Source: Heracleum sosnowskyi (Eukaryota > Streptophyta > Magnoliopsida > Apiales > Apiaceae). From it: a stretch of DNA of 64,000 nucleotides. How positions within the stretch are numbered: position 1 is the first letter of the stretch; each line of letters starts with the position of its first letter. The translations under genes and the position numbers were made by a program. Below the pieces are notes generated by a model that was given only the letters and a program-made list of their open reading frames with translations, was not told the origin of the DNA and ran no database searches. Location of the stretch: positions 2,227,001 through 2,291,000 of the forward strand of contig JAUIZM010000012.1 of NCBI GenBank assembly GCA_030848705.1. Reading direction: 5' to 3'. Of the stretch, positions 47,001 through 53,789 are shown piece after piece.

Positions 47001-47107
47001 GTAGGAGTCTCATCCCACCTGTTTTTTTTCCTGGAAATCGTTGAGCTTGGTAAGTCCCATTCAGAAGCAGCCTTCTCCCCTCTCTTTCTCTTCAAACCTT
47101 CCTTCAT
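44021..47107 (-). CDS. SF3B1-like splicing factor (SF3b155), N-terminally shortened
   Basis: SF3b155 is the HEAT-repeat scaffold of the SF3b complex, which clamps the branch site in both U2 and U12-type spliceosomes. This copy is an intact 1028-codon single exon; plant SF3B1 is about 1270 aa. The ATG at 47107 (MKEGLKRKRGEKAASEWDL) is the first in the frame. The copy lacks roughly the first 200-240 residues and has a reduced TP-rich region with two RWDETP motifs, which in the family bind U2AF/UHM proteins. The p14-binding stretch (RNRPLTDEDLDSMFP, YVPIRTPARK) and the full HEAT array to the conserved end YSRPELTIFV are present. Residues equivalent to the human hot spots R625, H662, K666 and K700 look retained (TARAFS, ARHTGIK, NQKVRTI). 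No stops or frameshifts suggest recent origin or selection. Its upstream region derives from U11/U12-35K. Confidence 0.92.
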   Translation of the reverse strand: MKEGLKRKRGEKAASEWDLPSSTISRKKNRWDETPTPCRDVDSDAGGVTPTPKRQRSRWDETPVNMGCATPMAAAAYTPGVTPVGGVELATPTPGAINLQSAQLSNLLRWERDIEDRNRPLTDEDLDSMFPQKGYKILDPPASYVPIRTPARKLLATPTPMGTPLYAIPEENRDQQFDVPKELPGGLPFMKLEDYQYFGALLNEQDEEELSRDEHIERKIMKLLLKVKNGTPPQRKMAFRQLTEKAREFGAGQLFSQILPLLMQPTLEDQERHLLVKVIDRVLYKLDDLVCPYVQKILVVIEPLLIDEDYYARAEGREIICNLSKAAGLATMIAAMRPDIDNTDEYVRNTTARAFSVVASALGIPAILPFLKAVCQSKKSWQARHTGIKIVQQIAILMGCAVLPHLRYLVEIIEHGLNDDNQKVRTITALSLAALAEASAPYGIESFDSVLKPLWKGIRSHRGKVLAAFLKAIGFLIPLMDAVYASYYTKEVMIILIREFQSPDEEMKKIVLKVVKQCVSTEGVEADYIRSEILPEFFRNFWVRRMALDRRNYKQLVETTVELGNKVGVADIVGRIMEDLKDESEPYRVMIMETIEKLVADLGASDIDARMEELLIDGVLYAFQEQTSDDTNVMLNGVGAVVNSLGKRVKPYLPQICGAIKWLLNNKGVKVRQHAADLITRVAVVMKLCQEEQLMGHLGVVLYEYLGEEYPEVLGSILGALKAIVNSIGMSKMTPPIKDLLPRLTPILRNRHEKVQENCIDLVGRIADRGAEFIPSREWMRICFELLELLKAHKKGIRRATVNTFGYIAKAIGPQDVLATLLNNLKVQERQNRVCTTVAIAIVAETCSPFTVLPALMNEYRVPELNVQNGVLKSLSFLFEYIGEMGKDYIYAVTPLLVDALMDRDLVHRQTAASAVKHIALGVAGLGCEDALVHLMNYVWPNIFETSPHVINAVMEAIEGMRVALGAAVVLNYYLQGLFHPARKVREVYWKFYNSLYIGAQDAMVAAYPTLVDEEWKIYSRPELTIFV

Positions 47108-47170
47108 GACTTTTGTTTTATATTCGAGATTCAATGTCTAGGTTCTAGTTATGTTTGGGTGGGTGCATCC

Positions 47171-47180
47171 CTTTATATAG
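47171..47180 (-). promoter_or_regulatory. TATA box of the SF3B1-like gene
   Basis: Minus-strand CTATATAAAG lies about 64 bp upstream of the ATG, fitting a leader of about 30-40 nt. In the duplicated promoter near 52830 the same place reads CTATTTAAAG, a weaker box. Confidence 0.7.
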
Positions 47181-47244
47181 GGTGTCACACAATTCCTATT
47201 CATAATAGAATTAGTAATGTATTCCTATTCATAATAGAATTAGA

Positions 47245-47533
47245 AATGTCTTTAAAATACCATGTTTGTATATGGAACAGAAACCCCCAATTAATTATCA
47301 TATACTCAAATAATATCCTTAAACTCATAATTTATCTACTTCAATTCATAAACCATGTGTGTAGAGAACGATGATGATGATGATAAGGTAGTAACTTACA
47401 TTGAATTAGAGAGAGATTGATGCGGTGGAGCATGTATGTCACTGTGCCCAGCGTCTCTAAAAACAGCCTCTCGGAGTCTCGGCGAGATTTCAGAGCTTTA
47501 TGTAAAAATAGGTTTTTGTGTTGGTTTTTGAAA
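47245..47533 (-). repeat. Copy of the U11/U12-35K 5' exon and flank upstream of the SF3B1-like gene
   Basis: This matches 21716-22003 in the same orientation, from AAAATACCATGTTTGTATAT to TTTTTGAAATA. It includes the non-coding 5' exon, its GTAAGT donor (47399-47398) and the start of the 5' UTR intron. Small differences include a shortened GTGTGTAGAG segment and one extra GAT. The copied 5' exon could in principle splice to the SF3B1-like transcript. Confidence 0.9.
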
Positions 47534-47538
47534 TACAA

Positions 47539-47640
47539 CTAGCTTTATAACCGTGCATATCGGTTTCCATGCTGGATTATATTCGTAATTTATTTTAATT
47601 AATAATGATTCAATGGATCAATATTGATCCAAAAATATCA
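47539..47640 (-). mobile_element. Helitron-like 3' terminus abutting the duplicated 35K flank
   Basis: On the minus strand the sequence reads ACCGATATGCACGGTTATAA then AGCTAG followed by T, resembling the CTAG ends of the local Helitron families. It sits exactly where homology to the U11/U12-35K flank stops. The body would extend to the right; no 5' end was found. Confidence 0.45.
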
Positions 47641-48470
47641 TTTGAGATATTATTTTCCGTTTAATTTAAATAGCTTATTCATTAATTATTTTTATCGAAA
47701 AATTCGTTAAATTCCATAAAATACCTAAAAATCCCCATACGTGTTCTTCGTGTTCTTCGAGAATCAAACTCAATTTTGAAGGCGTTACCGGAATCCATTT
47801 TCAACGCTCTAGTAGTCGAATCGAAGCTCTCATCATCTCATATCCAAATCCATCATCAGAATTCGTGTGGGTATGAATTTTAAATTTCTTGAATTTTTAG
47901 TAATTTCGAATTATGTTTAAAGTTGGGGGAATCTTTAATCTTGATTGTTATTGATAATTGATTATATGGTTAGATTTAGATGTTTTTGGGAGCATGTTGA
48001 TGTATTATAATTAAATTTTGGTGTTAAAAATCGGGCAAATCGGAAATTGTGTAACTCGCCGAATTTTTCTATTTTTAAGCCGGAATTTAAGCTCGGTTGA
48101 TTGTTCCTTAATTTGGTTTCCATAGCTTGATAGATCACTCGATTTGGAGTGTAGCCATGTAAAATAATCGAAGGTTTGAGTTCGGTTTCTGTTGATCGGA
48201 AATTTCCGCCGCCGGCGAGAACTAAGGTCAAATCGGAGTTGTTCTTCGTGTTTTGTAGTGAATTAAGATGTGTTGTGATTGTGGTTGATGTCCCCGTGAT
48301 TTCTCTATGAGAAGCCTTTTGATTTCGTGTGGTTTTGATCGTTTTCGGGCTCGCCGGAATCTGGGAACTGGGATTGGGTTGCCGGAACTTCGTCGGCGGC
48401 GGGTTGATCTTGGCCACCCATATCCGTTCTTGGAGACCCGTTTCCCCAATTTCAATTCATGAATATGTGT
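47560..48470 (+). repeat. LTR-derived block R, copy 1
   Basis: From TTTATTTTAATTAATAATGA through GTGTTCTTCGAGAATCAAAC to ACCCATATCCGTTCTTGGAG this repeats at 48745-49230 (partial) and 54030-54900. The block is GC-richer than its surroundings near 48190-48430. Its minus-strand open frame (47962-48417) is shared by the copies but is of low complexity and probably not a gene. It is likely part of a gypsy LTR or UTR, judged from the contiguous copy at 53790-57180. Confidence 0.7.
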
Positions 48471-48744
48471 CTTTTAGATGCTATGTGAATATTTGTGGAA
48501 ATTAGAATTTATTTTAAGAGGATGTTATTTTATTTTGTTTTATTTTAATTATCGAAAATAAAATTTAGTTCATTTTATAATCATTCGGGAAATTGGTATA
48601 TCGTTCGTACCAATATTTCATTCGTTTAAGTGGAAAATATCCTTAAACATTCGTTATAGATATATTTTCGTTCGTATATCTATTATTAAATAATTCTTAT
48701 AATTATTCGTAGTTTTTGATAATTATCATTTCGTAACCAGTACG

Positions 48745-49230
48745 CTTTATTTTAATTAATAATGATCCAATGGATCAATATTGATCCAAAAATATCATTT
48801 GGGATATTATTTTCCGTTTAATATAAATAGCTTATTCTTTAATTATTTTTATCGAAAAATTCGTTAAAATCCGTAAAATACCGAAAAATCCCCGGTACGT
48901 GTTCTTCGTGTTCTTCGAGAATCAAACTCAATTTTGAAGACGTTACCGGAATCCGTTTTCAATGCTCTAGTAGTCGAATCGAAGCTCTCATCATCCCATA
49001 TCCAAATCCATCATCAGAATTCGTGTGGGTATGAATTTTAAATTTCTTGAATTTTTAGTAATTTTGAATCATATTTAAAATTGGGGGAATCTTTAATCTT
49101 GATTGTTATTGATAATTGATTATATGGTTAGATTTTAGATGTTTTTGGGAGCATGTTGATGTATTATAATTAATTTTTGGTGTTAAAAATCGGGCAAATC
49201 GGAAATTGTGTAACTCGCCGGATTTTTCTA
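48745..49230 (+). repeat. LTR-derived block R, copy 2 (partial)
   Basis: It begins TTTATTTTAATTAATAATGATCC and tracks copy 1 to CTCGCCGGATTTTTCTA. There it is abruptly replaced by a 75-bp segment identical to 37458-37532. Blocks 48470-48745 and 53790-54030 are also matched, so the order flank-then-R is conserved. Confidence 0.8.
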
Positions 49231-49304
49231 TTAATGAACATTAGTTATTAATGTGTTGAGGTATTAATGTAATATTTAAGGAGATATTAATATGAAATAA
49301 TGAT
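49230..49304 (+). repeat. 75-bp segment identical to 37458-37532
   Basis: The segment starting ATTAATGAACATTAGTTATT and ending AATATGAAATAATGAT is identical in both places. At 37 kb it is followed by a diverged tandem partial copy; here it joins LTR-derived block R to the mariner left end. Confidence 0.85.
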
Positions 49305-49574
49305 GTAAGGGGCATAATAATTACTCCCTCTGTTTTTTTATATATGTCGTTGCAGAAAAAGTTGTTTTTTGAGTTATATTAGTCATTCTCTATTTCTAGG
49401 TGAGTTGGTGTGCTTTATACCAATGTTACCCTTATTAATTGCATCTATTTTCCATGCATTGACCTAACTGTATTGACCAAAAAATATTAAACATCTTTTT
49501 TATGCTTATTTATACTGTAGTGCATGTACATCTAAATCAAACTATTTTCACCATTTCAAAATTTTATCTTCACC

Positions 49575-49874
49575 ATGAATACTTTTGGTGGAGACAAAAG
49601 TAAGAAAGTTACTTCAATTAAAAAAGAAGATGGGTCTCCACTGAAAAAGGATTGTACTGAGAAAGCCATTCAAAAGGAGGTGATTGCAATGTCAGCCATA
49701 TATTTTTCATGCGTAACACCATTTTTATTGAAAAAATATTCTAGTGATGAAGAGACGGAGCCTACAAATATTTCAAAAAATGGTGTGATAGTTAAAGAAG
49801 AAAACAAGCAAGATGGGAATTACAAACCAGTTGTGAAGTTTGAATTTGACTTGAACCAGGTTCCAAAAGATTAA
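49575..49874 (+). CDS. Small hypothetical protein with a C-terminal DLNxxP (EAR-type) motif
   Basis: This is a 99-codon frame with ATG at 49575 in fair context (CACCATGA). The protein is lysine- and acid-rich (DKSKKVTSIKKEDGSPLKK; a DEETEPTN acidic patch) with a short hydrophobic middle (MSAIYFSCVTPFLLKK). It ends FDLNQVPKD, which contains DLNQVP, matching the DLNxxP form of the EAR repression motif that recruits TOPLESS-type corepressors. It lies inside the mariner-like element, on the opposite strand to the transposase, about 250 bp from the left TIR, and an LTR is inserted 94 bp past its stop. Whether it is expressed is unknown. It may be a captured host exon or chance; I recognise no full-length relative. 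Confidence 0.4.
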   Translation: MNTFGGDKSKKVTSIKKEDGSPLKKDCTEKAIQKEVIAMSAIYFSCVTPFLLKKYSSDEETEPTNISKNGVIVKEENKQDGNYKPVVKFEFDLNQVPKD

Positions 49875-49967
49875 AGAAAATTGTGGAAAATTTTGGTATT
49901 TTATCAGTTTGCATTTGAGAAGTATTTTCGAAATGTATTTTTGTTATTGGAACCGTTGATTATGCTA

Positions 49968-50996
49968 TGTTAATCCCAAATGACCTAACAGAATTGTAGA
50001 AGGGGGGGGGGGGGTTGAATACAATTCTTGATATTTCTTAAACTTAAAAACAACTTACAAATAAAAACTGAACTTAAAGTAAAAATCACAAGCACATAAA
50101 TAATTTCAGTTGGATTGTTTGATGATCCAACTGAAGTGATTTTTATTGCGGAAATAATCTGTGATACAAAATGTACACAGCTGTTCAGTTACAAGAATGT
50201 AGAGAAGAAAATGCTCTCAAAGATAGCTAATACAATCTATTTGTTTTTCTTCTCTCCTGTCTATTTTAACTGCTACACTTGGTTATATACATTCCCAAGT
50301 TTACAATACTATTTTTGGTTACACTAAAGAACACTAGTAATAATCATCAGTAGCTTGCTTTTCATTCCTTTTGTCCAATGGTCCTTGGAGATCCTTGCTT
50401 TTGTCTTCACGCTTATTATGATCACTCCCAAGAGCCTTATTGGAAATTGGAATGTTTCCTTATTTCTAGTAACCATTTTGATGGCTTCCAATGCAAAGTA
50501 CACTTCCATATCTCCTTTAGATCTGTTCAGTAAACTGTCACTATCACTTTGTCAGCTATTCAAAAAGTAATAGTGATTCGTTGATAGCAGGGAGATGTGT
50601 TTCGTTGATAGCTTTATTCTTCATTTCGTTGATGAGTAAACTTCGTTTCGTTGATGAGTAAACTCCATATCGTTGATAGAGTAATCTTCATACCGTTGAC
50701 ATGTCTTCACTTAGGCAAAATTACGAGGCATAATATATTTACAATTAACCAACCTATTTTGCCTATCTAGTACTTAGTCAACATGACTTAGAAAACCTAT
50801 CATGTATCTACAATGAAATGCATATCAAACTAGAAGTATTGTACAGTGCAATTGCTACATCACTCATTTCGTTGATGAGCTTCCTGTCAACGAAACACTG
50901 CAAAGCATGCCATTTCGTTGACAGTTACAAAAATGACTTAATACAAAATCTACTAAGTGTTTTATAATTATCATCAAGAACAACATATTCCTAACA
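49968..50996 (-). mobile_element. Solo LTR of a SIRE/Maximus-like copia element
   Basis: It is a 1029-bp sequence with TGTTA...TAACA ends and a perfect 5-bp target duplication TGCTA (49963-49967 and 50997-51001). Read on the minus strand it ends in the CAACCCCCC...CTTCTACAA type of motif also found at the end of the copia LTR near 58909, so it lies in minus orientation. The inside has about nine TTTCGTTGATGAG-like repeats (50570-50920). No internal region remains, so it arose by LTR-LTR recombination. Confidence 0.93.
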
Positions 50997-51272
50997 TGCT
51001 ATATTTTTAATATCATATAAATGTGTTTCATTTTTTATTTTTTTGTCAAAATATATGTTTCATTTTTTATTTTTTTAGTCAAAAAATGTGTTTCATTTTT
51101 AAGTGTACATGAGTATCTATAAAAAGTTACTCAATTGTAAATTTATAATAGGGTGAAAAAAATTGCAAACTAAATCAAAAATACATTTAAATCGATAAAA
51201 TGCAATAGGTCCACACAAAAAATTCACATTTTTTAAACATCTAACTCCAGTGCATTTTGAACAAGTTATGCA

Positions 51273-52751
51273 TCACATTTTATTTGGAAAGGTAATTGTC
51301 CACGTCTCCTCAAAGAATCTTTTGGCGATATGCAAAATTTTATAATTGTTGCCACATTTCTCCTGTATAACAGACCTCATACACAACTGCAGAGTCAAAA
51401 ATATATTATCAGACTTTATAGCAGGAAATGTTTCAAAAGCTCTTTGGACTCCGCTGATAAGCTCATTAATAGTTCTTAAGGCTTCCTTATACTTTAAAGA
51501 TTGAATTGCCCTAAAGAAGCCAAGGTCTAATACGTTTAGATCCGGAGAGTTTGCAGGATGGCACATTAACTTTATATTGAAGCCATATTGTTGTACTGCT
51601 TGACAAAATTCTGGGTCATTAGGAGCAATGTGGGTTCTTGCATTATCTTGTTGAATAACAATGGGCTTGTTAATCTCCTCGCTAGGCCACTTCTCAAATA
51701 TTGTTGGTAGTAGTTTATGAATATAATATGACCTCACATTGTCTCTTTTAACAGAAGTCATAACTCTTGTTTCCATTGTTCCTACAACTCGATTTACATT
51801 ATTCCTTTTGGCGGGCTCTTCGGTAACGAAAGGAAATATTCCAATTCTTCCTGAAAATTTTACATTGCCATTTTCATCAAAGAGTGGACGAGCTACAGCA
51901 GCCAAAAACATGACTTTTGCCACAAAATTCTTGCTCTTGCATACCCGATAAGGGTCCTCCTCATCTGCCAAAAGATAATATCTTTCATTTTTTCTTGTCA
52001 TGTTAAACCACTTCTCATCAACATGAATCACATTCTACATGTCCTTAAATATTGGGTCGTTTGGTAAACTATTTTCTTCAAGCATGGATAAACAAAAGTG
52101 TACTCTTGCTTTCTTGTTTTGGTTAGTCAACAGTGGTTTGGCTGAATTAGAATGACGTCTTATCTTTCCTCTCCTTATATTGTTGTATATTAGTGACGTG
52201 CTCATATTCATGGCACTTGCTGTACTACGTAAAGTAGTTCTTTGCTGGAGAGGTATATTGCGAAATTGCTCTATATCAATTTCTATTCGTTTCCGCCCAC
52301 AATTCTTTGTCTCCCGATGTGATACATTAGCAACTCCGTCTTCAGTATTTTCACGTGATCTCTTCCAGATACGTTGAACTGTACGTATTGATACTGAAAA
52401 AATTGAGGCAACATCTCTTGTTGTTTTCTTTTTGAGTTTTCCATTTATACTTCTCTGTAACAAGATTGCATAAATGGCAAATCTTTTCTCATTAGTGACC
52501 ATTTTTATTTTTTTCACTGACTTATTTCGAAGAGCCATCGGTGTTGCACATCCCATGTTTACAGGTGTCTCATCCCACCTTGACCTCTGACGTTTTGGTG
52601 TAGGAGTTACTCCACCAGCATCCGAATCAACATCCCTACACGGGGTAGGAGTCTCATCCCACCTGTTATTTTTCCTGGAAATCCGTGGAGTTGAGCTTGG
52701 TAAGTCCCATTCAGAAGCAATTTTAGCCTTGTCCCCTCTCTTTCTCTTCAT
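51273..52751 (-). pseudogene. SF3B1 N-terminus fused in frame to a mariner-like transposase
   Basis: One reading frame of 493 codons from ATG 52751 to the stop at 51273, broken only by an amber codon (52037-52035, codon 239). Codons 1 to about 73 are an SF3B1 5' fragment (KRKRGDKAKIASEWDL, two RWDETP motifs, GCATPM), with small differences from the copy at 47 kb. At ATGGCT the sequence passes without frame change into the transposase (MALRNKSVKKIKM). It has a helix-turn-helix region (FSVSIRTVQRIWKRS) and the catalytic triad in IHVDEKWF, QQDNARTH and NVLDLGFF. The spacing of 39 residues between the second and third Asp fits plant DD39D mariners. The amber codon lies just before the first Asp motif, so the full transposase is not made without readthrough. 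The element cannot be assumed active. Confidence 0.88.
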
Positions 52752-52930
52752 GACTTTTGTTTTATATTTGGAGATTCAATGTCTAACTATTCAAGGTTGT
52801 AGTTATGTTTGGGTGGGTGCATCCCTTTAAATAGGTGTCACACAATTCCTATTCATAATAGAATTAGTAATGTCTTTGACCCATTCATAATAGAATAGTA
52901 ATGTCTTTAAATATCTTCATGTCTTCTCCT
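52537..52930 (-). repeat. Duplicated SF3B1-like 5' region (codons 1 to about 73 and promoter)
   Basis: This matches about 46895-47245: the N-terminal codons, a leader, the TATA-box region (CTATTTAAAG here) and the TTCCTATTCATAATAGAATT upstream block, which is partly repeated a second time. It shows that promoter and coding start moved together. Homology then passes to the U11/U12-35K fragment via about 170 bp of unrelated AT-rich sequence. Confidence 0.88.
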
Positions 52931-53104
52931 TTTGTATATCGGTTTTCATGCAGGATTATATTCGTAATTGGATAATAAATTGAATCCACTCTTAGTATTA
53001 TAATAATTGGATTATAAATTGAATATGTTATATAATACATTATCTATCTATACTATCTAACAGTAGTCATTCATTCTTGTATATAAGGATATATAAACAC
53101 AAGG

Positions 53105-53760
53105 TCATGTTACCGTATCATTCCAGCCTACAAAATCTAACAAACTAACTAGTACTACAAATTACGGGTTTCTATAATAAAAATCACTCGCTTCAGTAAT
53201 ACAAATTACCACTCTATTAATTAATAGAACATTAAAGGATACCTTGTGAAGGGTTTGTTCAGTAGTGAGGTGAGCAATAAAGAGAGTGCAATAAGGGTCT
53301 CCATTAACCTTAGGATCTCCAAACGGGTCATCTGAAAAACCGTCGAAAATTAAATATAAATACACATATAAAATGGAAGAAAAGAACAAATTGTAGTTGG
53401 TAGTGATACAACATACAGAGGGTGGCTAAAGAACAAAGATAAACAGCATTATCGTGAGGAAGAATATCAGTTCCATCAATGCTTCCTGATTGAATTGGAT
53501 GATATGAATCTGCATAAAATACAGAGCTCATCTTCTCCCGACCTGCTCATTCTCACACACACACACATATCAATTTGCGGATCATTTGATACAACCTTTA
53601 TAAAGTAGTACATAATCATCAACCTATAAACACTTTCTATGATAATTAAAATACCATGTTTGTATATGGAACAGAAACCCCCAATTAATTACTCATATAC
53701 TCAAATAATATCTTAAACTCATAATTTATCTAGTTCAATTCATAATTAATTAATAACATT
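53105..53760 (-). pseudogene. Partial copy of U11/U12-35K (exons 1-2, introns 1 and part of 2)
   Basis: This matches 21136-21800 in the same orientation. Exon 1 is 53531-53417 and exon 2 is 53331-53243. Each has lost exactly 9 bp, removing the residues RAH (exon 1) and LSH (exon 2) without shifting the frame. The exon 1 donor, the exon 2 acceptor and the U12-type donor GTATCCTTT after exon 2 are all kept. Most of the RRM and everything after it is missing. It lies about 780 bp upstream of the SF3B1-transposase fusion, on the same strand. Confidence 0.92.
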
Positions 53761-53789
53761 ATTTAAAACTAATTACCTTTTCGGTAATT

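Larger units (their letters stand above)
49324..52543 (-). mobile_element. Mariner-like element (DD39D), right end lost
   Basis: The left terminus CTCCCTCTGTTTTTTTATAT follows a TA and matches the Stowaway/mariner TIR type. The transposase on the minus strand ends at 51273. The right terminus is missing: upstream of the transposase ATG (52543) lies an SF3B1 5' fragment instead of a TIR. A solo LTR (49968-50996) is inserted in the left, non-transposase part. Without the LTR the remnant is about 2.2 kb. Confidence 0.75.

Noticed and set aside
47108..47134. Nine-codon N-terminal extension of the SF3B1-like frame
   Set aside because: It would start at TTG, not ATG; the first ATG is at 47107.
47962..48417. 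151-codon minus-strand open frame in block R, with a related frame at 54544-54876
   Set aside because: The two frames are conserved only as part of a repeated LTR-like block, are low-complexity and polar, lack any domain, and diverge at the ends; more likely non-coding GC-richer LTR sequence.
50570..50930. Regularly spaced TTTCGTTGATGAG motifs resembling a CRISPR-like array
   Set aside because: The window is plant nuclear DNA, units are short and irregular, and they lie within a solo LTR with a perfect target-site duplication.
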